Shown piece after piece: positions 42,762 through 53,050 of a stretch of 64,000 nucleotides of DNA (its first letter is position 1; every line of letters begins with the position of its first letter). The position numbers and the translations under genes were made by a program. This DNA is from Thalassovita mediterranea. GTDB taxonomy: Bacteria; Pseudomonadota; Alphaproteobacteria; Caulobacterales; Hyphomonadaceae. The stretch is taken from assembly GCA_019448215.1 (NCBI GenBank), contig CP080408.1, positions 2,914,001-2,978,000 of the forward strand, given 5' to 3'. The notes beneath the pieces are model-generated. The model did no database searches. It was not told the DNA's origin and worked only from the letters and a program-made list of their open reading frames with translations.

Positions 42762-44597
42762 TCAGTCCTTCTTGGCCTGCGGGGCCAGACGGATGTGAAG
42801 CTCGCGAAGCTGCTTCTCGTCCACCGGTGACGGCGCCTGCATCATCAGGTCGCGTGCCTGCTGGTTCATCGGGAAAAGCGTCACATCGCGCAGATTGTCG
42901 ACTTCGGCGAGCAGCATGACAATACGGTCAACGCCCGGTGCGATACCGCCATGCGGCGGGGCGCCGTAGCGGAACGCGTTCAGCATGCCGCCAAACTCTG
43001 CCTCGACCACGTCAGCGCCATAGCCTGCAAGCTCAAACGCTTTCAGCATGATGTCAGGGCGGTGGTTCCGGATAGCGCCGGAGGACAGCTCCACGCCGTT
43101 ACAGACGATATCGTACTGGAAGGCTTTCAGCTCGAGCTGCTTCTCGACCGTATCGGCCTGCTCAAGCGCTTCCATACCGCCCTGCGGCATGGAGAACGGG
43201 TTGTGCGAGAAGTCGATCTTCTTGTTGTCGTCGTCCCACTCATACATCGGGAAATCGACGATCCAGCAGAACTTGAAGATGCCCTGCTCGATCAGCTCCA
43301 GCTCTTCGCCAACCTTGTTACGGGCAGCGCCGGCCAGCTTGTAAGCGGCGTCGTGGTTGCCAGCGGAGAAGAAGATACCGTCGCCCGCGCCAAGTCCGAG
43401 TTGCTCAAGGAAGGCTTTCAGGTGATCGGCGTCGAAGTTCTTCAGCACGGGGTCCTGGCTGTCGACACCGCCGCCGTCGGCTTCTTTCAGGCGCGCATAG
43501 CCTAGGCCAGGCGCCTGCATTTCCTTTTTCGCCCACTTGTCGAGGTCGTCGAAGAACTTGCGGGACTTTTGCTCGGCCGCTTTTGGCGCCGGAATGGCGA
43601 TAACCTTGCCGCCACCTGCGATTATCTTCGCGAAGATGGAGAAGCCCGTCTTGCTGTCATCGGCAAAGAAGTCAGTGACGTCGGCAAGCTCGATCGGATT
43701 GCGCAGATCCGGCTTGTCAGAGCCGTACTTCGCCATGGCTTCGGCGTATGGAATGCGCGGAAACGGGCCTTCCGGCATGGTGCGGCCCTTGCCCTGCCAG
43801 TCTGCGAACTCCTCAAAGACGCCGCGCATCACAGGCTCGATCGCCTGGAAGACGTCTTCCTGCTCAACGAAGCTCATCTCGATATCGAGCTGGTAGAACT
43901 CACCCGGTGAGCGGTCTGCGCGGGCGTCCTCATCGCGGAAACACGGCGCGATCTGGAAGTAGCGGTCGAAACCCGACACCATGAGCAGCTGCTTGAACTG
44001 CTGCGGTGCCTGCGGAAGGGCGTAGAATTCACCCGGGTGCAGGCGTGATGGCACGAGGAAGTCGCGCGCGCCTTCAGGTGAGGAGGCCGTCAGGATTGGC
44101 GTCTGGTATTCGGTGAAGCCCTGCTCGATCATGCGGCGACGAAGGCTCGCGATGATCTGGCTGCGCAGGATCATGTTCTTGTGCAGCGTCTCACGGCGAA
44201 GATCGAGGTAGCGATGCTTCAGGCGGATCTCTTCTGGATAATCCGGCTCTGCGAACACAGGCAGCGGCAGCTTGGCTGCGGCGCTTTCAATGTTCAGCGT
44301 CTCGGCAGGAAGCTCTACCTCACCAGTCGGCAGCTCCGGGTTCACCGCTTCGGCGTCACGCGCAATCACCTTGCCGGTGACCGTCAGCACGCTTTCGGCA
44401 GTCGCGCGCTTGGCGTCTTCGTAGAAGGCTGCATTCGGATACACCACAACCTGCGTCAGGCCGTAATGGTCGCGCAGATCGATGAACAGGGCGCCGGCAT
44501 GCTCGCGGCGGCGGTGCAGCCAGCCAGAAAGTTTGACCGTGGCGCCGACATCAGACTTGGTGAGTTCGCCGCAGGTATGGGTGCGGTAAGCGTGCAT
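42762..44597 (-). CDS. aspS: Aspartate--tRNA ligase (probably Asp/Asn-type)
   Basis: A 611-residue bacterial-type class IIb synthetase: N-terminal OB anticodon domain ([21 protein letters not shown]), catalytic core with motif 2 [10 protein letters not shown], the bacterial GAD insertion, and motif 3 GVDRIVMLL near the end. ATG 44597 gives [12 protein letters not shown], the normal start; the open frame to 44768 overlaps the divergent rnd gene. Many Alphaproteobacteria use a non-discriminating enzyme with GatCAB; that cannot be settled here. Confidence 0.96.
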   Translation of the reverse strand: MHAYRTHTCGELTKSDVGATVKLSGWLHRRREHAGALFIDLRDHYGLTQVVVYPNAAFYEDAKRATAESVLTVTGKVIARDAEAVNPELPTGEVELPAETLNIESAAAKLPLPVFAEPDYPEEIRLKHRYLDLRRETLHKNMILRSQIIASLRRRMIEQGFTEYQTPILTASSPEGARDFLVPSRLHPGEFYALPQAPQQFKQLLMVSGFDRYFQIAPCFRDEDARADRSPGEFYQLDIEMSFVEQEDVFQAIEPVMRGVFEEFADWQGKGRTMPEGPFPRIPYAEAMAKYGSDKPDLRNPIELADVTDFFADDSKTGFSIFAKIIAGGGKVIAIPAPKAAEQKSRKFFDDLDKWAKKEMQAPGLGYARLKEADGGGVDSQDPVLKNFDADHLKAFLEQLGLGAGDGIFFSAGNHDAAYKLAGAARNKVGEELELIEQGIFKFCWIVDFPMYEWDDDNKKIDFSHNPFSMPQGGMEALEQADTVEKQLELKAFQYDIVCNGVELSSGAIRNHRPDIMLKAFELAGYGADVVEAEFGGMLNAFRYGAPPHGGIAPGVDRIVMLLAEVDNLRDVTLFPMNQQARDLMMQAPSPVDEKQLRELHIRLAPQAKKD

Positions 44598-44685
44598 TCT
44601 CTCACTCCGAGGATTCTTGAGGCCTGAGAGGATTTGTGAACCTTCCCCTCGCCATTGTTGTGCGGATGCGATACGCGTGCGCGCC

Positions 44686-45858
44686 ATGACTGACAAGACG
44701 CTGACGCCGATTACACAGCAGGAAGAGCTGCAAAAGTTCTGCGATTCGCTTTCGGCGAGCGATTTCATCTGTGTCGATACCGAATTTCACCGCGAAACGA
44801 CCTTCTGGCCAGAGCTCTGCCTGATCCAGGCGTCTGCGCCCGGTGTCGAAGGTGTGGTCGACCCAAAGGCAGATGGGATCGATCTCAAACCTTTCCTCGA
44901 CCTTCTGGCCGACACTTCACGCGTGAAAGTGTTTCACGCTGCCCGCCAGGACATGGAAATCTTCAACAAGCTGATCGGTACGCCGCCTGCGCCGGTTTTC
45001 GACACGCAGGTCGCTGCCATGGCGCTCGGTCTTGGCGATTCCATTTCCTACGACAATCTGATCCAACGTGTCCTTCGCCGTCATATCGACAAGTCGAGCC
45101 AGTTTACCGACTGGAAGAGGCGTCCCCTGTCGGACAAGCAGCTTGATTATGCGCTTGGCGACGTGACCCACCTACGCGACGCGTATCTCTGGATGCGGGA
45201 CGAGCTTGAAAAGCGTGGCCGGATGGAATGGATCGCCGAGGAGATGGACAGCATCTCTGATCCGGCGCTTTACGACACTGATCCGAAGAATGCCTGGCAG
45301 CGGCTGAAAGTCCGCAAGACGCACAAGGAATACCTTGCCGTGTTCGCGTCCGTCGCAGAATGGCGCGAGCGTCAGGCCCAGACGCTGGACCGCCCGCGCC
45401 GTCGCATTCTGAAGGATGACGCCATTCAGGAAATCGCGGACCAGAAGCCAAAATCGGAAGAGGCGTTCGACAGGCTGCGCGCCGTACCGAAGGGCTTTAT
45501 CCGGTCACGCAATGCAGATGGCCTGATGCGCGCGGTTGAAACTGCGCTTGCAGACCCTGACGCGCATGCCCCACCGGCTCCACCACGCAAGCAGAACCCG
45601 CAGACGCCCGCTGGCGCGCCAGAGATGCTGAAAGTTCTTCTGAAGTATGTCAGCGAAGACGAGGATGTCGTCCCGCGTCTCATCGCGAACGCTGCCGACA
45701 TCGAACGGATTGCGCGCGGCGAGACGGACAAGGACATCCCGGCCCTGACTGGCTGGCGCTATGATGTGTTCGGCAAGAAGGCACGCGCGCTGCTTACCGG
45801 CAAACTGGCGCTGTCCTTCGAGAGCGGTCAGGTCCGCCTGTTCGAGCCGAAGAGCTGA
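44686..45858 (+). CDS. rnd: Ribonuclease D
   Basis: A 390-residue 3'-5' exoribonuclease: DEDD exonuclease domain ([44 protein letters not shown] with the Tyr of the DEDDy type) and two HRDC regions (about 210-290, 310-385). It trims tRNA 3' ends. ATG 44686 is chosen; the 88-base divergent spacer to aspS is short. Tail-to-tail with ppx after 15 bases. Confidence 0.94.
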   Translation: MTDKTLTPITQQEELQKFCDSLSASDFICVDTEFHRETTFWPELCLIQASAPGVEGVVDPKADGIDLKPFLDLLADTSRVKVFHAARQDMEIFNKLIGTPPAPVFDTQVAAMALGLGDSISYDNLIQRVLRRHIDKSSQFTDWKRRPLSDKQLDYALGDVTHLRDAYLWMRDELEKRGRMEWIAEEMDSISDPALYDTDPKNAWQRLKVRKTHKEYLAVFASVAEWRERQAQTLDRPRRRILKDDAIQEIADQKPKSEEAFDRLRAVPKGFIRSRNADGLMRAVETALADPDAHAPPAPPRKQNPQTPAGAPEMLKVLLKYVSEDEDVVPRLIANAADIERIARGETDKDIPALTGWRYDVFGKKARALLTGKLALSFESGQVRLFEPKS

Positions 45859-45873
45859 GACAAGGCCGTCGGC

Positions 45874-47373
45874 TTACTCGGCCGTCACAATCTGGGCGTC
45901 GAGATCCATGAAGGTCGCGAGTTGCTCAAACCGCTTCTTCACGGTGCCGGAAATCATGTCCTCAGCGCCCGGCTGAACCTCAAGGATGAGTTTCGACTTC
46001 GAGGTTTTCAGCTTCACCTGCTTGAGAAGCGGCGCTGAACGTCCAGAGTAAACTGCCCCCAGTCGCATGGCTGCGCCCATGATACGCGCCAGCTGATCAT
46101 CAGATTCGAGGCCGAGCCGCGCAAACGGCTTGGGGCGTTGGAATTTGTGCGTGTAGCGCGCCCCCGTCGCGTGGGCGAGGAGAACGCGTTCATCGTGCGT
46201 GATCCCGCGAATGGGTGAGCGAAGGATCAGGTAATAGGCCATGTCCGCCCGGTGGTCGGGATGGAAACGCCCGCCGCAATCGGCCATCAGGCAGGCTGCC
46301 CTGAAGAGGCGCTGGCGCGCATGAGATCGCGGCAGGACCGGCTTGATGAATTTGTAGAGCGCCTCGCCAAAGGCGAGCTGGGAGGCTTCGAGCCGCAGGA
46401 AGGCGATTGTGCCATCAATCAGCGCATCGCCGAACGGTTCGCGCATGGTCTCAAAAAGGAGCTTCTCGCCGCGGTCAAAGAGAACACCTTCGCGCAGGCC
46501 ATTTGCCGATATCAGCACTTCCTTGAACCCGCCCGCGTCAAAGACTTCATCGAGCACCAGCGCGGCATGGATGATCGTGTCGTAGCGACGCCCGACAAGG
46601 CTGGATATGCGGCCAGCGAGTTCCTTGTCGCGTTGTGTGGCAAGCACGGTCCGTACGACGGATCGGATCGCGGGGCCGGTCATGCGGTAGCCGTGCAGGA
46701 TGGCAAGCGGATAGGCCTTCATATCCATGTGAATGCTGGCCAGTGCACGCCAGGAGCCGCCTACTGCATAGAGGCGGCGATGCCCCTGATTGATTAGCTC
46801 TGATGATTTCAGAACCTTGCGGATGGCCTTGCGCCGCTCCGCAGGCTTCGCATCATCGCCCTGCGGCATAGAGAATGGCCCGAGCTTATGGGTCTCTCCC
46901 TGCCCGTCCTGTCCGGCCGGCGAGATGGGCTGGAATTCGAGGCTGGAGCCGCCCAGATCGCCGACAAGCCCATCCGGCTGGTCAAAGCCTGTACGCACAC
47001 CCAGCGCTGAAAGACGACCCTCTTCCGGCCCGGGCAGGATACGCAGACGCGCACCCAGCTCGGTCGCAGCCATGCGCGCAAACTCAGGCCCGTCTTCAGC
47101 ATCACGCACGGCCGCCGTTGCGACTGCCGTCACCTGCGTCACACCAAGCCCTGTCAGGATCGCGCGATAGCGCCGGATGGCGGCGACGGCCTCGACAACA
47201 CCTTCGGGCGACAGCCTCCCCGTTTCCGGCAGGCCGCGTCCCAGCCCGGCCAGCACTTTCTCGTTGAAGTAAGGAAGCGCCGCAGCGCCCGTGACCTCGT
47301 AAATGACGAGCCGGACGGAGTTTGAGCCGATGTCTACAACGGCAGCTTTTTCAGGCTGCAGCGCTAGCCTCAT
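45874..47373 (-). CDS. ppx: Exopolyphosphatase / Ppx-GppA family
   Basis: A 499-residue ASKHA-fold phosphatase that hydrolyses polyphosphate ends or pppGpp. The nucleotide-binding segments AVVDIGSNSVRLVIYE and VGDLGGSSLEFQ are intact; the C-terminal half (from about 310) resembles the HD-like domain of long Ppx. Start overlaps the ppk stop (ATGA), so kinase and phosphatase are co-translated. Ppx against GppA activity is not readable. Confidence 0.92.
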   Translation of the reverse strand: MRLALQPEKAAVVDIGSNSVRLVIYEVTGAAALPYFNEKVLAGLGRGLPETGRLSPEGVVEAVAAIRRYRAILTGLGVTQVTAVATAAVRDAEDGPEFARMAATELGARLRILPGPEEGRLSALGVRTGFDQPDGLVGDLGGSSLEFQPISPAGQDGQGETHKLGPFSMPQGDDAKPAERRKAIRKVLKSSELINQGHRRLYAVGGSWRALASIHMDMKAYPLAILHGYRMTGPAIRSVVRTVLATQRDKELAGRISSLVGRRYDTIIHAALVLDEVFDAGGFKEVLISANGLREGVLFDRGEKLLFETMREPFGDALIDGTIAFLRLEASQLAFGEALYKFIKPVLPRSHARQRLFRAACLMADCGGRFHPDHRADMAYYLILRSPIRGITHDERVLLAHATGARYTHKFQRPKPFARLGLESDDQLARIMGAAMRLGAVYSGRSAPLLKQVKLKTSKSKLILEVQPGAEDMISGTVKKRFEQLATFMDLDAQIVTAE

Positions 47374-49568
47374 TTAGAGCCCCGCTTCTTCGGCGCGAGC
47401 CTTGGCGGGATCGAGACGACCAGTGCATTGCCGCGCCCCGACAGTGATGGGTTCTCCATGAAGTAGCGGTGCGCACTGAAGCCCTTGCCGCGCTCTGGGG
47501 GGCGCAGGCGGTGGAACTCGCCTTCGCCGTCCATCTCCCAGCTTTGTTCGTCGTCATTGAGGTTTGCGATCATGATCTGGTTCAGCACCTGACGATGCAC
47601 CGTCGGGTTTTCAACCGGGACAAGCGCTTCTACGCGGCGCTTGAGGTTACGCTGCATCCAGTCCGCTGACGAAATCCACACTTTCGCCCGTGCCGATGGC
47701 AAATTCTCACCATTCGCAAAGCAGACGATGCGTGAGTGTTCCAGGAAGCGGCCGATCAGGCTTTTAACCTGAATGTTTTCCGACAAGCCCGGCACGCCGG
47801 GGCGGAGGCAGCAAATGCCGCGCACAACAAGAACGATGGGCACGCCCGCCTGGCTTGCGCGGTAAAGCGCATCGATGACGTCGCCGTCGACGAGCGAATT
47901 CATCTTCGCCCAGACACCGCTTGGCTTGCCAGCTTTCGCATTCTCCGCCTCTTGGTCGATCATCTCGATCAGATACGGCTCGAGCGTGCGCGGTGACATG
48001 GCGATCTTGTCGAAATCCGGCGCCTTTTCAGGCGGTTCGCGGTAAGCTGTGATGTAGTTGAAAAGCTTATTTGCGTCGCGGCCAAGCGCAGGGTCAGACG
48101 TAAAAAGCGAGAGGTCGGTATAGATGCGCGCCGTGACGGGGTGGTAATTGCCCGTTCCGAAATGGGTGTAGGAAACGAGCTTGCCGCCCTCTCGGCGCAC
48201 GACCAGCGAGACCTTTGCGTGGGTCTTGTAGTCGAGGAAGCCATAGACGACCTGCACCCCTGCCCGCTCCAGATCACGGGCGAGGCGCAGATTGGTCTCC
48301 TCGTCGAACCGCGCCTTGATCTCGACCAGGGCCGTGACGTTCTTGCCCATCTCCGCCGCTTCCTGCAGCGCAGCGACGATGGGTGAGTTCAGCGTCGTCC
48401 TGTACAGCGTCTGCTTGATGGCCACGACATCCGGGTCAATTGCCGCCTGACGAATGAACTGAATAACGACATCGAACGACTCGTACGGATGGTGGACAAC
48501 GAAGTCTTTTGCCTTGATGGCAGCAAAGCAGTCGCCGCCCATTTCGCGGATACGTTCGGGGTAGCGCGGTTCATACGGTTTGAACTGCAGGTCCATCCGG
48601 TCTTCGATGATCAGCTCAGAAAGGTTCTTCATACCAAGCAGACCATGAAGGATCATCACATCGCGGGGCTCTGAGCCGATTTCGCGGGTGATAAATTTCT
48701 CGAGTTCTTCGGGCGCGTCGCCATCGATATGAATGCGTACGATCCGGCCCCGGCGACGCTGCTTCAGCAGGATCTCGAATTCGTGGATGAGATCTTCGGC
48801 CTCTTCCTCGATCTCGATATCGCTGTCGCGGACAATGCGGAAGACGCAATGGCCTAGGGAGCGATAGCCCGGAAACAACATGTCCATGAAGGTCGCGATG
48901 ACGCTTTCAAGCCGCACGAAACGGATCGACTGGCGGTTCCTGTCCGGGAGGCGAATGAAGCGCGGTGAAAAAGCCGGCATGGGCACAAGGCCGACCATCG
49001 CCTCGCCAGCGCTCTCAGGTGCCAGCTGGAAAGCGACTGCAAAGCCGAGATTGGGAATGAACGGGAATGGGTGGGCCGGATCGACCGCCTGCGGCGTCAG
49101 GATTGGAAAGATATGGCTTTCAAAGTGATCACGCAGCCAGCCGAGGTCGGTCTTGGTGAGCTCTCCAATCCGTTTGACTTCAATTTTCTCTTCATCGAGC
49201 AGACCACGCAGCTCGCGCCAGCAGGCCTGCTGGGCCTCCATCAGCTTGGCAGACTGCTTTTCAATGGCTTCGACCTGCTGGGACGGTGTCATCCCATCCT
49301 GGCTGGTCCGCATCACGCCGGCGCGAAGTTGCTCGCGCAGGCCCGCATAGCGAACCATGAAAAACTCATCGAGGTTATTGGCGGAGATGGACAGGAAACG
49401 AAGGCGCTCAAGCAAGGGATGCGAGATGTTGTGTGCTTCTTCCAGGACCCTTTCATTGAACTTCAGCCAGGATAGCTCCCGGTTCAAAAATCTCTGGGGC
49501 TGATCGATCAACGACTTTCCTGCGCGCGCCGGCACTTTTTCCTGGGACGTTGTTTCGGTCGTGCTCAT
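47370..49568 (-). CDS. ppk: Polyphosphate kinase 1
   Basis: A 732-residue PPK1 that builds polyphosphate from ATP: N domain (FLNRELSWLKFNERVLEEA), head, and two C-terminal PLD-like domains with the phosphorylated His in HFGTGNYHPVTARIYTD. Full length. It follows hdaA by 23 bases and overlaps ppx, giving a DUF2066-hdaA-ppk-ppx operon. Confidence 0.97.
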   Translation of the reverse strand: MSTTETTSQEKVPARAGKSLIDQPQRFLNRELSWLKFNERVLEEAHNISHPLLERLRFLSISANNLDEFFMVRYAGLREQLRAGVMRTSQDGMTPSQQVEAIEKQSAKLMEAQQACWRELRGLLDEEKIEVKRIGELTKTDLGWLRDHFESHIFPILTPQAVDPAHPFPFIPNLGFAVAFQLAPESAGEAMVGLVPMPAFSPRFIRLPDRNRQSIRFVRLESVIATFMDMLFPGYRSLGHCVFRIVRDSDIEIEEEAEDLIHEFEILLKQRRRGRIVRIHIDGDAPEELEKFITREIGSEPRDVMILHGLLGMKNLSELIIEDRMDLQFKPYEPRYPERIREMGGDCFAAIKAKDFVVHHPYESFDVVIQFIRQAAIDPDVVAIKQTLYRTTLNSPIVAALQEAAEMGKNVTALVEIKARFDEETNLRLARDLERAGVQVVYGFLDYKTHAKVSLVVRREGGKLVSYTHFGTGNYHPVTARIYTDLSLFTSDPALGRDANKLFNYITAYREPPEKAPDFDKIAMSPRTLEPYLIEMIDQEAENAKAGKPSGVWAKMNSLVDGDVIDALYRASQAGVPIVLVVRGICCLRPGVPGLSENIQVKSLIGRFLEHSRIVCFANGENLPSARAKVWISSADWMQRNLKRRVEALVPVENPTVHRQVLNQIMIANLNDDEQSWEMDGEGEFHRLRPPERGKGFSAHRYFMENPSLSGRGNALVVSIPPRLAPKKRGSK

Positions 49569-49591
49569 CGACTGCCTCTTGTCTGTCCCAT

Positions 49592-50302
49592 CTAGTCTTC
49601 AAACAGCGGGCGCGTGCCGTCCATTTCGTCCAGAATTTCCCGCGCGAGAGGAACTGTTACCTCACGCCCGTCACTCATTTCGTGAAGATTTTCCACGAAG
49701 TTTTCAATGGCCGCATAGCTGCGCTCGAGCCGGATGATCAGATAGGACTCCACCTCGTCCGGCAGTTTCAGATAGCGGCGTTTCATTGCAGCCCTGAGAC
49801 GGATCGACATCATTTCATCGTCTGGCGGGCCAAGCTCGATCAAGGTCATCGCGCTAAGCCGCGATTGCAGGTCCGGAAGACGGGTACGCCAGCGCGCAGG
49901 AGGGACGCGCCCTGTCAGCAGCAATGAGCCACCATGACTGGCAGACAGGTTTATGAGCGACAGGAGGTTGTCGTCATTTTCGACGAGATCGGCCCGGTCT
50001 ACGGCAACAGGCGTGCTCGCGATCGCGTCGATCTTCTTGTGCGAAAGTTTGGACAGCGCCTTTGCCCCTAGCATTGAGCCACCCGCAAGCTCGCACCAGG
50101 CCTGCGCGGCTGTCGTCAGGCCGGACAGCTCATCACCCACGAGGCAGAACGCGGCTGTGCGCCAGTCAGGCCAGCGTTTCAGGAGCGCGACCGCGGTCCT
50201 ATTGGCGTCGGTGACCGCCAGCGTGTCCAGCGTATGCCCCTTGCCGGGGAATTCGAACTTGAGCTGACGGCTTTTCCGTTGGGGATGGTCCGTGCGTGAC
50301 AC
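49592..50302 (-). CDS. hdaA: HdaA, DnaA-inactivating AAA+ protein
   Basis: A 236-residue Hda/HdaA homologue. The N-terminal QLKFEF (about 13-18) fits the beta-clamp binding motif QLxLxL, and the later PPARWRTRLPDLQSRLSAM segment is the DnaA/Hda sensor-arginine region. The nucleotide loop is degenerate: GDELSGLTT, where Lys or Arg is expected after the glycine, so ATP/ADP binding may be weak. With the clamp it would turn DnaA-ATP into DnaA-ADP after initiation. Five bases after the DUF2066 gene; followed by ppk. Confidence 0.88.
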   Translation of the reverse strand: MSRTDHPQRKSRQLKFEFPGKGHTLDTLAVTDANRTAVALLKRWPDWRTAAFCLVGDELSGLTTAAQAWCELAGGSMLGAKALSKLSHKKIDAIASTPVAVDRADLVENDDNLLSLINLSASHGGSLLLTGRVPPARWRTRLPDLQSRLSAMTLIELGPPDDEMMSIRLRAAMKRRYLKLPDEVESYLIIRLERSYAAIENFVENLHEMSDGREVTVPLAREILDEMDGTRPLFED

Positions 50303-50307
50303 CAGAA

Positions 50308-51324
50308 CTAGCTCGGCGCGCGCGTTACCGCAGAGGTCATCACCCAGCCCATATCGTCAGTGTCGGCCATGAGGCCGCGCTCACGCAGGCCAGCAATGAA
50401 CTGGTCACGTTCACCGGCATAGGCAAAACGCACCACGGCGCCCTGACGCGAAAGGCCGACAATCTCGAAGCCAAACACGAGCGGAGAACGGGCCAGCGCG
50501 CTGCGCAGCGAGTTCCACTCAGGGAGCGACGTGAACAGAACGGTGGCCTCAACCGGCGTACGCTCACCTGAACGGATGATCGCCGAACGCTTCCAGACGG
50601 TATCGAGAAGGTCAGCCGCGTTCTCAGCGGCCGCTTCCAGCGTCGCGGCTGATCCAGTGGTGCCCAGATCAGTTTCGCCGGCCGCTGTGACGCTGATCAG
50701 ACGGACGCGGTAGCTACCTGCATCGCCAAGAAGCTCTGCCTTGATGGCGCGGCGGGCATTTGCCGCCATGACATCGCCCTGCAATTCCTGCCAGACCGAA
50801 GAGGTCGTCGCTGACGTGCCACGGGACGTGTCGAACGGCGCGAGGCGTCCGCGCGAAGAATTCGGCCAGGCTGAGTTCCAGGCAACAGCGTTGGCAGAGC
50901 TGCGGACCGGGAAGACAACTGATTTTGGCGCCAGCTGATCGATGTATGGAATGGAGCGCTCATCGAGGAATTCGCGGACATTGGTCGGATTGTAGACCAC
51001 AGCGAGCTTGCCGACATATTTGCCGCCGCCGCGCTCTTCTTCTTCAACGTCGACTGCGACAGCGAGACGGTTTGCAACCGCAGCGCTCACTGCACCCGAT
51101 GAAAGCTTGCCGGAGCGGTCCTCAGGGAGCGTAAGGCGTTCGAAGAGCCGGTAGGCGCCTTTGACGCGCGCAGAGGCGAAAGCTTCTTGCTGGGCCTGGA
51201 TCACGCTGCCAGCGGTTTCCTCGACTTCGATCTCCCGGATCGTATAGATATCGCGCAGCTGGGCCGCCGCTGTGCCTGCCGCAAAAAATACCACAGCAAA
51301 CATCAGAAGGATTCGTCTGGTCAT
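50308..51324 (-). CDS. DUF2066 exported protein
   Basis: A 338-residue DUF2066 protein with a signal peptide (hydrophobic 5-20, cut near GTAAAQ). The domain begins with IREIEVEETAGS and continues through VFPVRSSANAVAW and WQELQGD to the end. Function of the family is unknown; it is often found with purM, hdaA and ppk. ATG 51324 has AAGGCGACC upstream; the frame is open further but crosses the divergent promoter region. Confidence 0.87.
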   Translation of the reverse strand: MTRRILLMFAVVFFAAGTAAAQLRDIYTIREIEVEETAGSVIQAQQEAFASARVKGAYRLFERLTLPEDRSGKLSSGAVSAAVANRLAVAVDVEEEERGGGKYVGKLAVVYNPTNVREFLDERSIPYIDQLAPKSVVFPVRSSANAVAWNSAWPNSSRGRLAPFDTSRGTSATTSSVWQELQGDVMAANARRAIKAELLGDAGSYRVRLISVTAAGETDLGTTGSAATLEAAAENAADLLDTVWKRSAIIRSGERTPVEATVLFTSLPEWNSLRSALARSPLVFGFEIVGLSRQGAVVRFAYAGERDQFIAGLRERGLMADTDDMGWVMTSAVTRAPS

Positions 51325-51408
51325 TTGGTCGCCTTTCCGACTCCGGTTGGAAATGTCCTTAGCAAGGCCGCTGGCACGATGGAACCGCCATGTCGGCTGG
51401 CCGAACAT

Positions 51409-51417
51409 TCATCCACA
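51409..51417. promoter_or_regulatory. Possible DnaA box (one mismatch) in the divergent purM/DUF2066 spacer
   Basis: TCATCCACA differs from the DnaA box consensus TTWTNCACA at one base. It lies between purM and the operon containing hdaA. A single near match is weak evidence. Confidence 0.25.
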
Positions 51418-51434
51418 TGGTAACGCGCTTGCCC

Positions 51435-52460
51435 ATGACTTCAAAAGACAAACCCTCTCTCTCCTATAAGGACGCTGGTGTCGACATTGAGGCAGGCGAA
51501 CGCCTCGTCGATGCGATCTCTCCTTTGGCCAAGGCAACACGTCGTGCAGGCGTCATGGGCGGCCTCGGTGGCTTCGGCGCGCTGTTCGACCTGAAGAAGG
51601 AGAACTGGAAGGATCCGATCCTGGTTTCAGGAACGGATGGCGTGGGCACAAAGCTCATGCTGGCCTTCGAAACCGGCATCCACAACACGGTCGGGATCGA
51701 CCTCGTTGCCATGTGCGCGAACGACGTGCTGGCGCAGGGGGCAGAACCACTTTTCTTCCTCGACTATTTCGCCTGCGGCAAGCTCGATGCCGGCATTGCC
51801 GAGGCCGTGATTTCGGGAATCGCTGAAGGCTGCAGACTGGCCGGGTGCGCACTTGTTGGCGGTGAAACTGCCGAGATGCCGGGCATGTATCCGCCGGGCC
51901 ACTATGACCTTGCGGGGTTTGTCGTCGGCGCTGTTGAGCGTGAGAATGTCCTGCCTCGCTTTGCCGAAATGAAAGCCGGTGACATCCTGATCGGAATTGC
52001 GTCGTCTGGCCCGCACTCCAATGGCTACTCGCTCATCCGCCGGATCGTGGAGCGGACAGGCCTGAAGTGGGATGCAACGGCACCGTTCAGCGACAAGCCG
52101 CTTGGCGAGGCCCTGCTCACGCCAACGCGTCTTTATTCGCACGCCGCGCTGCCGCTGATCCGAAATGAACGAATCAAGGGGCTGGCCCACATCACGGGCG
52201 GCGGCCTGACCGAGAACGTGCCTCGCATGCTGCCAGATGACCTGACCCCGCGTTTCGACCGGGCTGCCTGGCCGCTGCCGGATATTTTCCGCTGGCTGCA
52301 GGAAGAAGGCAATGTCGCCGAGGACGAGATGCACCGCACCTTCAATATGGGTATTGGTCTCGTCTTCGCCGTCTCGCCTGATCAGGCAGAGCGTGCGATC
52401 GCAGACCTGCAGGCCGTTGGCGAGAACCCGGTTGTCATTGGTGATATCGTCCCCGCATGA
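51435..52460 (+). CDS. purM: Phosphoribosylformylglycinamidine cyclo-ligase
   Basis: A 341-residue AIR synthetase of purine synthesis. Seen: SYKDAGVDIEAG opening, SGTDGVGTKL, the ATP-binding GGETAEMPGMY and HITGGGLTENVPR. Start set at ATG 51435 (MTSKDKPS), earlier ATGs at 51417 and 51390 being possible. Stop overlaps the purN start (ATGA). Confidence 0.96.
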   Translation: MTSKDKPSLSYKDAGVDIEAGERLVDAISPLAKATRRAGVMGGLGGFGALFDLKKENWKDPILVSGTDGVGTKLMLAFETGIHNTVGIDLVAMCANDVLAQGAEPLFFLDYFACGKLDAGIAEAVISGIAEGCRLAGCALVGGETAEMPGMYPPGHYDLAGFVVGAVERENVLPRFAEMKAGDILIGIASSGPHSNGYSLIRRIVERTGLKWDATAPFSDKPLGEALLTPTRLYSHAALPLIRNERIKGLAHITGGGLTENVPRMLPDDLTPRFDRAAWPLPDIFRWLQEEGNVAEDEMHRTFNMGIGLVFAVSPDQAERAIADLQAVGENPVVIGDIVPA

Positions 52461-53050
52461 CCCGGCTCAATCTCGGCATCCTGATTTCAGGCCGCGGCTC
52501 CAATATGGAGAGCCTGCTCAACGCCTCAATTGATGAGGCGTACCCGGCAAAGCCAAGACTGGTGATCGCGAACAAGGAAGGTGCGCCGGGGCTGGAGACA
52601 GCAAGGCGTTTCGGCGTCGAAGCGGTGCTCATTCCGCACGAGCAATACAAGGACCGCCGCGCCTTCGAGGAAGCGCTTCACGAGACGCTGACGCAGCACG
52701 AGATCGACATCATCGCGCTCGCCGGGTTCATGCGCGTGCTGACGCCCTGGTTTGTCGGCAAATGGGAAAGCCGGATGGTGAATATCCACCCCTCGCTGCT
52801 CCCCGCCTATCCGGGGCTTGATACCCACGCCCGCGCGATCGAGGCAGGCGACAGCGAAGCAGGCTGCACGGTGCATTGGGTCAGTGAAGGTGTCGATGAG
52901 GGCGCGATCATCGGACAGTCCCGCGTGCCGGTGAAGGCTGGCGATACGCCGGATAGCCTGGCCGCACGCGTCCTGATTGCCGAGCATGAGCTTTACCCGC
53001 GCGCGCTCGCCGATGCATGCAGGATGATTACTGCACCGTCAGCGCGCTGA
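52457..53050 (+). CDS. purN: Phosphoribosylglycinamide formyltransferase
   Basis: A 197-residue GAR transformylase using 10-formyl-THF. Seen: ILISGRGSNMESL phosphate loop, LAGFMRVLTPWFVGKW, the catalytic NIHPSLLPAYPGLDTHARAI and VSEGVDEGAII. Coupled to purM. Its last 23 bases overlap the BLUF gene tail to tail. Confidence 0.96.
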   Translation: MTRLNLGILISGRGSNMESLLNASIDEAYPAKPRLVIANKEGAPGLETARRFGVEAVLIPHEQYKDRRAFEEALHETLTQHEIDIIALAGFMRVLTPWFVGKWESRMVNIHPSLLPAYPGLDTHARAIEAGDSEAGCTVHWVSEGVDEGAIIGQSRVPVKAGDTPDSLAARVLIAEHELYPRALADACRMITAPSAR

